DNA of 64,000 bases from Algoriphagus vanfongensis DSM 17529. GTDB lineage: Bacteria > Bacteroidota > Bacteroidia > Cytophagales > Cyclobacteriaceae. The stretch lies in the NCBI RefSeq assembly GCF_000429465.1, contig NZ_AUBX01000011.1, positions 310,001 through 374,000 on the forward strand, read 5' to 3'. The first letter of the stretch is position 1, and every line of letters begins with the position of its first letter. A program made the position numbers and the translations under genes. This document shows positions 1-7,757 of this stretch, one piece after another. The notes beneath the pieces were generated by a model. It ran no database searches, had not been told where the DNA came from, and was given only the letters and a program-made list of their open reading frames with translations.

Positions 1-376
1 GTCGGGTGATCTTTGATCCAAAGAAAATCCAACCCACCAAGACCACAAATAGTGGAGTGAGTGCATTCAAGACCCCGGTCAAGGAACTGGAAAGCTGAGT
101 TTGAGCTTTTGCAAAAAGAAATGCAGGAATAAAGCTTCCCACTAATCCCACCAAAATGAGGTTTTGGATTTGAATACTCGTTAGTTTTTTGACCTTGGGA
201 AGGGAAAGCGGCAAAAGGAAGGTAGCCGCGGCCACGATTCGATAGGCGCCAAGTTCTCCGGGGGAAAAGATAACCAAGCCTCTTTTGATCAAAATAAAGG
301 AACTTCCCCAGATCAAAGCGAGGATGAGGAGGTAGGTCCAGTTAGTGAGGCTGTTTTCAGAATTTGCATTCGCCAT
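1..376 (-). CDS. EamA/DMT-family transporter, N-terminal part only
   Basis: The gene starts at an ATG on the minus strand at 376 and runs off the left edge of the window, so only about 125 residues are visible. The translation begins MANANSENSLTNWTYLLILA and contains the EamA hallmark LALIWGSSFILIKRG followed by hydrophobic helices and a segment FAKAQTQLSSSLTGVLNALT typical of the first EamA repeat. Members are inner-membrane exporters of metabolites with ten helices in two repeats. The substrate cannot be told. It lies downstream of the dihydrouridine synthase on the same strand but is separated from it by a terminator, so it probably has its own promoter. Confidence 0.85.
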   Translation of the reverse strand, partial: MANANSENSLTNWTYLLILALIWGSSFILIKRGLVIFSPGELGAYRIVAAATFLLPLSLPKVKKLTSIQIQNLILVGLVGSFIPAFLFAKAQTQLSSSLTGVLNALTPLFVVLVGWIFFGSKITR

Positions 377-430
377 TCCAAAAGAGTTTAGGTCTTAGGC
401 AAAAGAAGCAAATTCGGATTAGAAATGTTC

Positions 431-470
431 CAAAAAAATGATGGCCTTGGAAATTTTTCCAAGGCCATTT
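431..470 (-). terminator. Rho-independent terminator of dus
   Basis: Perfect 10-bp inverted repeat (ATGGCCTTGG at 441-450 and its complement at 459-468) with an 8-nt loop. Read on the minus strand it is followed by CATTTTTTTG. It lies directly after the stop codon of the dihydrouridine synthase. Confidence 0.85.
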
Positions 471-473
471 GAT

Positions 474-1469
474 TTATAGCGAAAATTCATAATCGGCATA
501 GGTGCGTGCCACCTCGTCGAGAATTTCACAGACTTGCTCATAGCTTTCCGTGGTGACCATTTCAGTACGGTATTGCTTGAAGTTGGGCATCCCTCGGAAA
601 TAATTCGTGTAATGCCTCCTCATTTCCAGGATTCCAAGCTTTTCACCTTTCCATTCCACAGAGAAGTCTAGGTGTTTTTTAGCGACGGCTATCCGCTCAT
701 CCAAGGTAGGAGGTGCCAGTTTTTCGCCAGTTTCCAAAAAATGCTTGATTTCATTGAATATCCATGGGTAACCGATAGATGCTCTCCCGATCATCATGCC
801 GTCTACATTGTATTTGGCCTTGTATTCGGCAGCTCTTTCTGGGGTGTCGATATCGCCATTGCCAAAGACCGGTATATGCAGTCTTGGATTGTCTTTCACC
901 AAGTTGAGGTAAGACCAGTCAGCTTCACCTTTGTACATCTGCTTTCTGGTGCGGGCATGGATACTGATGGCTTGTATGCCTACGTCTTGCAGTCTTTCGG
1001 CCACTTCCACGATCCGAATGGTATCATTGTCCCATCCCAAACGGGTTTTCACAGTCACGGGGATTTTGACAGCTTTGACGATTTCCGCAGTCATGGAGAC
1101 CATTTTGTCAATGTCAAGTAGGATTCCGGCTCCGGCCCCTTTGCAGGCGACTTTGTTGACGGGGCAGCCGTAGTTGATATCCAAAATATCCGGTTGCGCC
1201 TCCTCTACGATGGCCGCTGCCTCCCGCATGGACTGGATCTCATTGCCAAAAATCTGAATCCCAATAGGTTTTTCGTAATCGAAAATATCCAGTTTTTGCA
1301 CGCTTTTGGCAGCATCACGGATCAGCCCTTCCGAACTGATAAATTCGGTATACATCAAATCAGCCCCGTTTTGCTTGCACACTGCCCGGAAGGGTGGATC
1401 ACTCACATCCTCCATAGGTGCCAGCAACAAGGGGAAGTCTCCCAACTCTAAGTTTCCTATCTTTACCAC
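474..1469 (-). CDS. dusB: tRNA-dihydrouridine synthase (DusB-like)
   Basis: 331 residues. Flavoenzyme that reduces specific uridines in the tRNA D-loop to dihydrouridine using FMN and NAD(P)H. The N-terminus LLLAPMEDVSDPPFR is the FMN-binding TIM-barrel start. The catalytic cysteine is C102 within INYGCPVNKV. TVKTRLGW and the GNGDI / MIGRASIGYPWIF motifs of the phosphate-binding region are present. Length is normal for the family. The start ATG at 1469 gives the expected short lead-in MVKIGNLELG. The gene is divergent from the CPBP protease gene, with only 37 bp between starts. The DusB label rests on general similarity; other Dus subtypes cannot be excluded. Confidence 0.93.
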   Translation of the reverse strand: MVKIGNLELGDFPLLLAPMEDVSDPPFRAVCKQNGADLMYTEFISSEGLIRDAAKSVQKLDIFDYEKPIGIQIFGNEIQSMREAAAIVEEAQPDILDINYGCPVNKVACKGAGAGILLDIDKMVSMTAEIVKAVKIPVTVKTRLGWDNDTIRIVEVAERLQDVGIQAISIHARTRKQMYKGEADWSYLNLVKDNPRLHIPVFGNGDIDTPERAAEYKAKYNVDGMMIGRASIGYPWIFNEIKHFLETGEKLAPPTLDERIAVAKKHLDFSVEWKGEKLGILEMRRHYTNYFRGMPNFKQYRTEMVTTESYEQVCEILDEVARTYADYEFSL

Positions 1470-1478
1470 TGCTTATTC

Positions 1479-1505
1479 TAAATTTGGCGTAAATTTACGT
1501 CCAAA
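1479..1505. promoter_or_regulatory. Candidate -7 element and palindrome between divergent genes
   Basis: TAAATTTG at 1479-1486 matches the Bacteroidota -7 consensus TAnnTTTG about 20 bp before the CPBP gene start. No good -33 TTG is seen. It is followed by a perfect 12-bp palindrome CGTAAATTTACG (1488-1499), flanked by TTTGG and CCAAA arms that are offset by one base. A shared operator for the two divergent genes is possible but unproven. Confidence 0.35.
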
Positions 1506-1506
1506 T

Positions 1507-2451
1507 ATGGAGATTTACGAAACTCACACAGAAATAGCCAAAAGAAAGAGCTGGCTTTTGTCGCTGGTAGTCATTGTTTTAGTGTCATTGGGAGCCCTGA
1601 TTTTATTGCAGGCGATTGCTTTGGCTTTGGCAGTTCCACTATTTCACATCACTTTAGAAGAGATCATGGCCTTGATGTCAGGAGATTCTTCGGTACCCAA
1701 TGGACGTATGGCCATGCTTTTTATTCAAGGATTGGGTTCAGGAATTGGCTTCTGGCTGACCTCCTGGATGATTATCCATTGGATAGACAAAGCAAATTTG
1801 CGCTGGGATGTGCAGCTTGCCCGCTTTGACAGGAAAAAGTTCTGGGTAGTAGTTCTGCTGACAGTCGGGGGGATGTTTTTCAATTCTCTTCTAGTCTACT
1901 GGAACTCCCAACTGGTTTTGCCAGAGGCCTTGTCTGAAATAGAGGTCTGGATGAAATCCATGGAGGATCAGCTGATGGAAATGACCAAGTTTCTGACCGA
2001 TTTCCAGTCTATTCCTGAGCTATTGGTAGGGATATTGGTCATTGGGGTTTTTGCAGGTATCGGTGAGGAGATGTTTTTCAGAGGCGTCCTTCAGCCCAAA
2101 ATGCACCTCTATACTGGTTCGGTGCATTGGGGAATCTGGATCACCGCATTTATTTTCTCTGCTATACACGTTCAGTTTTATGGCTTTCTCCCGAGGATGT
2201 TTCTAGGGGCGATGTTTGGCTACATGTATTTCTATACGGGAAGCTTGGTTTATCCTATTTTGGCCCATATTTTCAATAACACTTTCACTGTTTTGATGGT
2301 TTACTTTGCCAATCAAGGCATGATAGATTTTGACATAGAGTCGACGGATGCGATATCTTACCCTTTGGCAATTGCCGGGTTTTTGGTGCTTATGGCTGGA
2401 ATCTTTTATCTTAAAAAAACAAAACCCCTAGCTGATGGAGAACTGGATTAA
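1507..2451 (+). CDS. CPBP family intramembrane metalloprotease
   Basis: 314 residues from the ATG at 1507. A longer in-frame reading from 1306 would overlap dus and is not credible. Integral membrane protein with several hydrophobic helices. It carries all three CPBP (Abi, CAAX-like) motifs: EEMFFR with E187, E188 and R192; FSAIH with H221; and HIFNN with H254 and N258. Family members are intramembrane glutamate/zinc proteases or membrane scaffolds whose bacterial substrates are mostly unknown. It overlaps the DUF2007 gene by 17 bp and forms an operon with it and cdsA. Confidence 0.9.
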   Translation: MEIYETHTEIAKRKSWLLSLVVIVLVSLGALILLQAIALALAVPLFHITLEEIMALMSGDSSVPNGRMAMLFIQGLGSGIGFWLTSWMIIHWIDKANLRWDVQLARFDRKKFWVVVLLTVGGMFFNSLLVYWNSQLVLPEALSEIEVWMKSMEDQLMEMTKFLTDFQSIPELLVGILVIGVFAGIGEEMFFRGVLQPKMHLYTGSVHWGIWITAFIFSAIHVQFYGFLPRMFLGAMFGYMYFYTGSLVYPILAHIFNNTFTVLMVYFANQGMIDFDIESTDAISYPLAIAGFLVLMAGIFYLKKTKPLADGELD

Positions 2452-2641
2452 GGTATTTGAAAGTGAGATGCAAGTCCGTGCCGAGATCGTCAAAGGTATT
2501 TTGGAAGAAAATGATATCCCCGCAGTAGTGCTGAACAAAAAGGAGACGGTCTATCAGGTATTTGGAACGTATGAAGTTCATGTGAGCCGCGAAAACCTCC
2601 TGCAGGCTACCAATCTAATTCAGAATGAGATCACGTTTTAA
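2435..2641 (+). CDS. DUF2007 family small protein
   Basis: 68 residues. Matches the DUF2007 (putative signal-transducing protein) pattern: WIKVFESEMQVRAEIVKGIL, then the ENDIPAVVLNKK segment, then a VHVSRENLLQA end. The fold is ferredoxin-like and related to PII-type regulators in structure predictions; the molecular role is unknown. Its start lies inside the CPBP gene (17 bp overlap) and its end overlaps cdsA by 17 bp, so translation of the three genes is probably coupled. Confidence 0.85.
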   Translation: MENWIKVFESEMQVRAEIVKGILEENDIPAVVLNKKETVYQVFGTYEVHVSRENLLQATNLIQNEITF

Positions 2642-3464
2642 TATCAATAATTACAGTAACCTGGGACAAAGAGCCATTACGGCAGCTTTGGGAGCAGTGG
2701 TGGTGATCTCAGCGATCGTCTATTCGGACTGGACCTATTTCCTTGTTTTTGCAGCTATTTTGGGTTTTGCTCAAATGGAATTCTACAAACTCTGTGGCCT
2801 GGATGGTATGCTTCCTTTGAAAAGCTTTGGGACATTTTTAGGCTTGCTGACGTTTACATTGACCTTCCTGATCGAGAAGGAGCAGTTTCCCAATGAATAC
2901 ATGATGCTGATCTTTCCGATCGTTTCGTTGACCTTTTTTATCAAGCTCTATAAGAAAACAGATAAAAAGCCTTTTACAGGTGTAGCATTTACCTATTTGG
3001 GAATCTTTTATGTGGCAGTTCCGTTTTCTCTGCTAAACTTGGCAGTATTTTCTGTCGACAAAGTCTACCATTATGAGATCATCTTAGGCTGTCTGCTGAT
3101 CCTATGGGCCAGTGACACGGGAGCCTATTTCGCAGGGACGAAGTTTGGGAAGACCAAATTGTTTGAAAGAGTATCTCCTAAGAAGTCCTGGGAAGGATTT
3201 TTGGGTGGCGCCTTTTCTGCGATTGCGGTATCCTTTTTGATCGCTAGATATTTCCATTCGATTCAGGATTGGAAGTGGCTGGTGATAGCAGGGATCATCA
3301 TTATCGCAGGCACTTACGGAGACTTGATTGAGTCTCTTTTCAAGCGCTCGATTGAAATCAAAGACTCAGGAACAGGGCTGCCAGGACATGGAGGATTTAT
3401 GGACCGTTTTGACGGATTGTTATTATCCGCCCCATTTATCACGGCCTTTTTGAAAATCTTCTAA
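2625..3464 (+). CDS. cdsA: Phosphatidate cytidylyltransferase
   Basis: 279 residues. Makes CDP-diacylglycerol from phosphatidate and CTP at the inner membrane, the branch point of phospholipid synthesis. About seven hydrophobic segments are visible. The CdsA signature lies at residues 237-263: SLFKRSIEIKDSG followed by LPGHGGFMDRFDG, with K240, R241, K246, D247, H255, D260, R261 and D263. The upstream WASDTGAYFAG motif is also typical. The start overlaps the DUF2007 gene. psd, which acts later in the same lipid pathway, lies 1.4 kb downstream. Confidence 0.95.
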   Translation: MRSRFNINNYSNLGQRAITAALGAVVVISAIVYSDWTYFLVFAAILGFAQMEFYKLCGLDGMLPLKSFGTFLGLLTFTLTFLIEKEQFPNEYMMLIFPIVSLTFFIKLYKKTDKKPFTGVAFTYLGIFYVAVPFSLLNLAVFSVDKVYHYEIILGCLLILWASDTGAYFAGTKFGKTKLFERVSPKKSWEGFLGGAFSAIAVSFLIARYFHSIQDWKWLVIAGIIIIAGTYGDLIESLFKRSIEIKDSGTGLPGHGGFMDRFDGLLLSAPFITAFLKIF

Positions 3465-3534
3465 TAAGCGGCAGGCAAAATTGAAATTCTACTTAATATT
3501 GCAACGTATTTCACCATACTAATAAAGACCCAAT

Positions 3535-4812
3535 ATGGCTTACATTGAACCGGCTCCGATCAAGGATAAAGAGAATCCTTTGGAGTCAATGATGGAACGA
3601 TTCAACATCGCAGCAGAAAAGCTGGGATTGTCTGATGAGGTTTACAACGTATTGAAAAACCCGGCCCGTCAAGTGATTGTTTCCCTGCCCATCACGATGG
3701 ACAATGGGAAGATTCAGGTATTTGAAGGGATCCGAGTGGTTCATTCCAATATCCTAGGTCCTGCCAAAGGCGGTATCCGATTTGCGCCAGATGTGCATAT
3801 CGACGAAGTGCGAGCACTAGCCGCATGGATGACCTGGAAATGTGCCGTAGTGGACATTCCTTATGGAGGTGGTAAAGGCGGCGTGCGCTGCAATCCGCGT
3901 GAAATGTCCAAGGGAGAAATCGAGCGTCTGATGCGTGCCTATACCATGTCTATGATCGACGTGTTTGGCCCAGATAAGGATATTCCAGCTCCTGATATGG
4001 GAACCGGCCCTAGAGAGATGGCCTGGCTCATGGATGAATATTCCAAAGCTCATGGGATGACTGTCAACTCTGTGGTCACTGGGAAGCCTCTCGTTTTGGG
4101 AGGATCTCTGGGAAGAACAGAAGCTACCGGACGTGGTGTGATGGTTTCAGCTTTGGCAGCGATGCAAAAGTTGAAAATCAATCCTTTCCAAGCGACTTGT
4201 GCTGTTCAGGGATTTGGAAACGTAGGTTCATGGGCTGCAAGACTTTTGGAAGAAAGAGGTCTAAAAATCGTAGCTATCTCTGATCATACAGGAGCATTTT
4301 ACAATGAGAAAGGTATAGATATCGTCAAAGCAATCGAATTCAGAGACGGCAATGGCGGTCATCTGGAAGGCTTTACCGGCGGAGATAAAATGACAGATCC
4401 GGCAGACCTACTTACTCTGGACGTAGATGTGCTCGTGCCAGCTGCAGTAGAAGATGTGATCACTGCCAAAAACGTGGATGACATCAAGGCTAAATTGATC
4501 GTAGAAGGAGCCAATGGCCCGACTTCAGCCAAAGCAGATGCCATCATCAATGAAAAAGGAATCATGGCTGTGCCTGATATTTTGGCCAATGCAGGAGGGG
4601 TAACCGTTTCATATTTCGAATGGGTACAAAACCGACTGGGATACAAATGGACGGCTGATCGGGTGAATAGACGCTCTGATCGAATCATGAAAGATGCTTT
4701 TGAAAATGTCTATCAGGCATCCATCAAATATGAAGTGCCGATGAGAATCGCTGCCTATATCGTGGCAATCGACAAAGTGGCCAAAACATACACCTATCGT
4801 GGCGGTTTCTAA
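3535..4812 (+). CDS. gdhA: Glu/Leu/Phe/Val dehydrogenase, probably glutamate dehydrogenase
   Basis: 425 residues, typical of the shorter hexameric class. Reversibly converts glutamate to 2-oxoglutarate and ammonia with NAD(P). The catalytic lysine K114 is in VDIPYGGGKGGVRCNP, the catalytic aspartate in PAPDMGTG (D154), and the Rossmann dinucleotide motif GFGNVG is at 226-231. Coenzyme preference cannot be read with confidence. It is preceded by a 70-bp gap after cdsA, so it likely has its own promoter. Its product feeds the 2-oxoglutarate dehydrogenase encoded further right in this window. Confidence 0.93.
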   Translation: MAYIEPAPIKDKENPLESMMERFNIAAEKLGLSDEVYNVLKNPARQVIVSLPITMDNGKIQVFEGIRVVHSNILGPAKGGIRFAPDVHIDEVRALAAWMTWKCAVVDIPYGGGKGGVRCNPREMSKGEIERLMRAYTMSMIDVFGPDKDIPAPDMGTGPREMAWLMDEYSKAHGMTVNSVVTGKPLVLGGSLGRTEATGRGVMVSALAAMQKLKINPFQATCAVQGFGNVGSWAARLLEERGLKIVAISDHTGAFYNEKGIDIVKAIEFRDGNGGHLEGFTGGDKMTDPADLLTLDVDVLVPAAVEDVITAKNVDDIKAKLIVEGANGPTSAKADAIINEKGIMAVPDILANAGGVTVSYFEWVQNRLGYKWTADRVNRRSDRIMKDAFENVYQASIKYEVPMRIAAYIVAIDKVAKTYTYRGGF

Positions 4813-4815
4813 TTC

Positions 4816-4844
4816 TTGTCAATAACTAGAATCACTTATCTTTG
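4816..4844 (+). promoter_or_regulatory. Promoter of psd
   Basis: TTG at 4816-4818, an 18-nt spacer and TATCTTTG at 4837-4844. Both elements fit the Bacteroidota primary sigma consensus. The predicted start is near 4851, about 30 bp before the psd ATG. Confidence 0.65.
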
Positions 4845-4870
4845 AGGCGTGGAATAATTCTACGCCTCTT
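4844..4870 (+). terminator. Hairpin between gdhA and psd
   Basis: Inverted repeat GAGGCGT (4844-4850) / ACGCCTC (4862-4868). Internal pairing extends the stem to a 3-nt loop with one G-T pair. It is followed only by TTATCTTTA, so it is a weak gdhA terminator at best. The left arm starts at the end of the psd -7 element. Confidence 0.35.
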
Positions 4871-4881
4871 ATCTTTATACT

Positions 4882-5544
4882 ATGACCATACATCGCGAAG
4901 GACGGGTTTTATTATTTTGGTTGCTGATCATTTTGGTAGCAGCCAATTATGCTTTGTACTATTTTCTGCCTGATGCCAGATTTTGGCTGAATGTCAGTAT
5001 GCTACTCAGCATTGGCCTGTATTTGATCATTCTTCAGTTTTTCAGAAATCCCATCTTTCAGCTTCCCAAAGACGATTCATTGGTCTATGCCCCTGCAGAT
5101 GGCAAAGTGGTAGTGATTGAGGAGGCCTTGGAGGATGAGTTTCTCAAAGAAAAAAGAAAGCAGGTTTCTATTTTTATGTCTCCCATCAATGTCCATGTCA
5201 ATCGCTCTCCAGTAGCTGGCAAGGTGGCTTTTTTCAAATATCACCCCGGGAAATACCTAGTGGCTTGGCATCCCAAGTCCAGTACAGAAAATGAGCGAAC
5301 TTCCATGGTTTTACAGATGAAAAATGGAACGCAGATCATGGTGAGACAGATTGCCGGAGCTTTGGCACGGAGAATCAAGTGGTATGTAGGCGAGGGAGAT
5401 CAATTGGAGCAAAACGGTGAGTTTGGGTTTATCAAATTCGGGTCCCGCGTAGATTTGTATCTTCCACTCGATGCAGAGATTTTGGTAGGTATGGATCAGG
5501 TGACCAAAGGAGGTAGGACTCCGATTGCGAGACTGAAAGGATAA
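4882..5544 (+). CDS. psd: Phosphatidylserine decarboxylase, short form
   Basis: 220 residues. Decarboxylates phosphatidylserine to phosphatidylethanolamine. Two N-terminal transmembrane helices (about 8-30 and 35-52) precede the soluble domain with YAPADGKVV. The histidine motif is FMSPINVHVNRSP. The self-cleavage site is in KFGSRVDLYLP, where G187-S188 yields the pyruvoyl prosthetic group. The length matches the short Psd-B-like proenzyme of Bacteroidota and archaea-type relatives. It has its own promoter and ends at a strong terminator. Confidence 0.94.
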   Translation: MTIHREGRVLLFWLLIILVAANYALYYFLPDARFWLNVSMLLSIGLYLIILQFFRNPIFQLPKDDSLVYAPADGKVVVIEEALEDEFLKEKRKQVSIFMSPINVHVNRSPVAGKVAFFKYHPGKYLVAWHPKSSTENERTSMVLQMKNGTQIMVRQIAGALARRIKWYVGEGDQLEQNGEFGFIKFGSRVDLYLPLDAEILVGMDQVTKGGRTPIARLKG

Positions 5545-5550
5545 AATTAG

Positions 5551-5577
5551 GGGGCTGGATTATTTAGCCCCTTTTTT
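5551..5577 (+). terminator. Rho-independent terminator of psd
   Basis: GGGGCT (5551-5556) pairs with AGCCCC (5566-5571) and is followed by six T. It overlaps the last codons of the convergent minus-strand gene. Confidence 0.8.
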
Positions 5578-6033
5578 CATCCGATAGATTCCATATCCCA
5601 AACCCAAAGTGGTAAGGAAAAAAATCAAAGTAGTCCATTCGAAAGTTCTTCGGGTGGACTTCATTGTTTCTATGCTTTTGTCTCGCTTGGCAAGAGCTCT
5701 TTTGAGTGCTTGGACATCTTGCTCCAGGCTGAGTGTGATGGTTTTGTAGTCGTCTTTTTCCTGTCCGATCACCGCGGTTTCGATTTTTCCGCTCAGCTTC
5801 AGTTCTTCGATGATTTGATTGTCTTTGGCAATGATTCTCGCCAGCCAATCATTGGTCTCCTTCATGTCTTTTTTGGTTCGGTTGCCAAAAATCCCTGATT
5901 TTTTGGATTCAGAGTCTTGCCATTGCTGGTGAAGGGACTGTCTCTCATTGACCAAATGCTCCAATTTGGCGGAATTTTGCTGGTCAGATTGAGGGGAGAA
6001 AAAGCTTAAAAAAAGGAATACTAAGATTGTCAT
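5560..6033 (-). CDS. Coiled-coil protein with signal peptide and C-terminal membrane helix (paralog 2)
   Basis: 157 residues, function unknown. It has a hydrophobic N-terminus (MTILVFLFLSFFSP), a long charged helical middle with coiled-coil character, and one C-terminal transmembrane segment (about 131-151) followed by a basic tail. It is clearly a paralog of the gene immediately upstream. Both share a (V/L)(N/E)(E/K)RQ.LH motif, an I.(E/Q)(E/K)LKL motif and a LEQDVQALKRALAKR-like block, in the same order. Only 3 bp separate the two genes. They are last in the minus-strand operon that starts with the M16 peptidase. A periplasmic coiled-coil anchored in the inner membrane is the simplest reading. 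Confidence 0.75.
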   Translation of the reverse strand: MTILVFLFLSFFSPQSDQQNSAKLEHLVNERQSLHQQWQDSESKKSGIFGNRTKKDMKETNDWLARIIAKDNQIIEELKLSGKIETAVIGQEKDDYKTITLSLEQDVQALKRALAKRDKSIETMKSTRRTFEWTTLIFFLTTLGLGYGIYRMKKGAK

Positions 6034-6036
6034 GGC

Positions 6037-6540
6037 TTATCGGGGTTCAAAAGGGATCAACGAAAGAACTCCCCCTTTTCTTATTTTGAAGTGTAATTTG
6101 TCCTTGAGATAGAGCCCGCAAAATAAAAGCATTCCCAGGAAGAATATCCATGTGCCATGCTGGTATTTTCTGATATCAAATCCCGCTTGGTTGTATTCCT
6201 GGTTTTTTCTCGAAAGAGCTGCTTTCAGAGCCTGAATGTCTTTTTCTTGAGAGAGCACGATCTGTTTGTATTTCTTGGCATCGGAATAAACCTGCGAATC
6301 TTCCATGGAGTTTCTCAACTTCAGTTTTTGGATAATGGCATGGTCTATATCCATGATCTGATGTAGAATCGCGATCTCAGAAGCCTGGTTGACCAGCTGA
6401 ATTCCAAAGAGCTCTTGAGGTGCCTGATTTTTGAGCTCGTGATGCAGGCGTTGTCTTTTCTCTAATAGCTGATCCAAAGCCTCACTGGCTTTGATCGAAA
6501 GTGGCAATAAAAGCATCCAAAAGAATAGGGCAGTTTTCAC
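6037..6540 (-). CDS. Coiled-coil protein with signal peptide and C-terminal membrane helix (paralog 1)
   Basis: 167 residues, function unknown. Signal peptide MKTALFFWMLLLPLSIKASE, coiled-coil middle with EKRQRLHHEL and SQEKDIQALKAALSRK, then a transmembrane segment (about 130-148) and a basic tail. It shares the order of motifs with the adjacent downstream gene, so the pair arose by tandem duplication. It starts 53 bp after the mnmD stop codon and is likely in the same transcript. I do not recognise a named family. Confidence 0.75.
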   Translation of the reverse strand: MKTALFFWMLLLPLSIKASEALDQLLEKRQRLHHELKNQAPQELFGIQLVNQASEIAILHQIMDIDHAIIQKLKLRNSMEDSQVYSDAKKYKQIVLSQEKDIQALKAALSRKNQEYNQAGFDIRKYQHGTWIFFLGMLLFCGLYLKDKLHFKIRKGGVLSLIPFEPR

Positions 6541-6593
6541 GGTTGTAAAAGGTTGGTTGCCGGATTATTTCCAATCCTTGTACCAAATACAAC

Positions 6594-7277
6594 TTATTCT
6601 TTCCAGCCTTGCGTCATTTCCTTTTTGCCGGGAGGGCCGGGAGGATTTTCTACCAATAATCCCAAAGATTTTAAATCTCGCTTAAGCTGGCCTGAGGCTG
6701 AATAAGTCGTGAACAGTCCTCCGGATTTCATCGCTTCCGAAACTTTCTTCAATTGCTCAAAAGCCCATAATTCAGGCTGTTTGCTCGGTGCAAAGGCGTC
6801 AAAAAACACAATGTCCGCCGGATAGAGCTGCGCATCCTGGAGCGTCGTTTGGTCTTTTTTGAAATTGAAATATTCCGAAACTGGCCCACCTTCATTCCAA
6901 GGTAGTTTGTGTAGCGCTTCGAAATATTTGTGATAGTGCCAAATACCGTCGTTTTGATCAATGTAGTTGAGCTGTGAATAGATTTCCTCACTTAGTGGAA
7001 AAGGCTCTATGCTGTGATATAAAACAGGAATTTGATTTTGCTCCGCCCATACCAAGGTCAGCCAGGCATTGAGTCCGGTACCAAAGCCCACCTCAAAAAC
7101 CCGGATTGGATATTTCATGGGGTTTTTGGCAAGCCAACTATCGAGACCATAGAGCATAAATACGTGAATGGATTCCCGATAGGCTCCGTGAAAACTATGA
7201 TAAGTTTCTTTCAGCTCTTCATGGTAAAGGGAGTGGGACCCGTCCTCCGTGGTGATGATTTTGATGGGCTTGCTCAT
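6594..7277 (-). CDS. mnmD: tRNA 5-methylaminomethyl-2-thiouridine methyltransferase
   Basis: 227 residues from the ATG at 7277, whose ATGA overlaps the ispF stop. A longer reading to 7454 would run inside ispF and is rejected. SAM-dependent enzyme for the last step of mnm5s2U34 modification in the tRNA wobble position. The SAM motif FEVGFGTGLNAWLT is at 61-74 and the family motif ADIVFFDAFAPSKQPELW follows. The FAD oxidase half found in E. coli MnmC is absent, so this is the stand-alone MnmD form. Translation is likely coupled to ispF. Confidence 0.92.
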   Translation of the reverse strand: MSKPIKIITTEDGSHSLYHEELKETYHSFHGAYRESIHVFMLYGLDSWLAKNPMKYPIRVFEVGFGTGLNAWLTLVWAEQNQIPVLYHSIEPFPLSEEIYSQLNYIDQNDGIWHYHKYFEALHKLPWNEGGPVSEYFNFKKDQTTLQDAQLYPADIVFFDAFAPSKQPELWAFEQLKKVSEAMKSGGLFTTYSASGQLKRDLKSLGLLVENPPGPPGKKEMTQGWKE

Positions 7278-7756
7278 ACTTGATAGATCAGGGCTACACA
7301 GTAGGCAGATACCCCTTCTTCTCTTCCCACAAAACCCAGCCATTCGGTCGTAGTAGCTTTGATAGAAATAGAAGATTCCGGAATATTCATGACTTCCGCC
7401 AAGCAGGATTTCATGGCGGGAATATGGGGATTGACTTTTGGGTTTTGCAGGCAAATGGTCGTATCCAAATTGCCTATCTCATAGCCAGCTTCCCGGAGGA
7501 GTTTCATGACTTCCGCCAGCAAGAGCTTGCTGTCTATACCTTTGTATTTGGGGTCTTTGTCAGAAAAATGATAACCGATATCTCGCATATTGGCTGCGCC
7601 AAGCAAGGCGTCACAGATGACATGGATGAGCACATCGGCATCCGAGTGTCCTACAGCTCCTTTTTCATGCTCCAGTTTGATGCCTCCTAGCCAAAAGTCA
7701 TAGTCGGGCTGGAGCTGGTGGACATCGTATCCAAATCCGATTCTAAATGCGTTCAT
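7274..7756 (-). CDS. ispF: 2-C-methyl-D-erythritol 2,4-cyclodiphosphate synthase
   Basis: 160 residues from the ATG at 7756 (MNAFRIGFGYDVHQL); the usual family length confirms this start. Fifth step of the non-mevalonate isoprenoid pathway. Metal ligands D11 and H13 are in GYDVHQL and H45 is in GHSDADVLIHVICDALLGA. The C-terminal IKATTTEWLGFVGREEG motif is intact. One base separates it from the M16 peptidase gene upstream and it overlaps mnmD downstream by 4 bp. Confidence 0.95.
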   Translation of the reverse strand: MNAFRIGFGYDVHQLQPDYDFWLGGIKLEHEKGAVGHSDADVLIHVICDALLGAANMRDIGYHFSDKDPKYKGIDSKLLLAEVMKLLREAGYEIGNLDTTICLQNPKVNPHIPAMKSCLAEVMNIPESSISIKATTTEWLGFVGREEGVSAYCVALIYQV

Positions 7757-7757
7757 A

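Noticed and set aside
1306..1506. N-terminal extension of the CPBP protease
   Set aside because: It would lie antisense inside dus and adds no family-like sequence; the ATG at 1507 fits the family and the promoter.
7278..7454. Longer MnmD start
   Set aside because: The extra codons lie within ispF in another frame; the ATG at 7277 gives the family N-terminus and an ATGA overlap.
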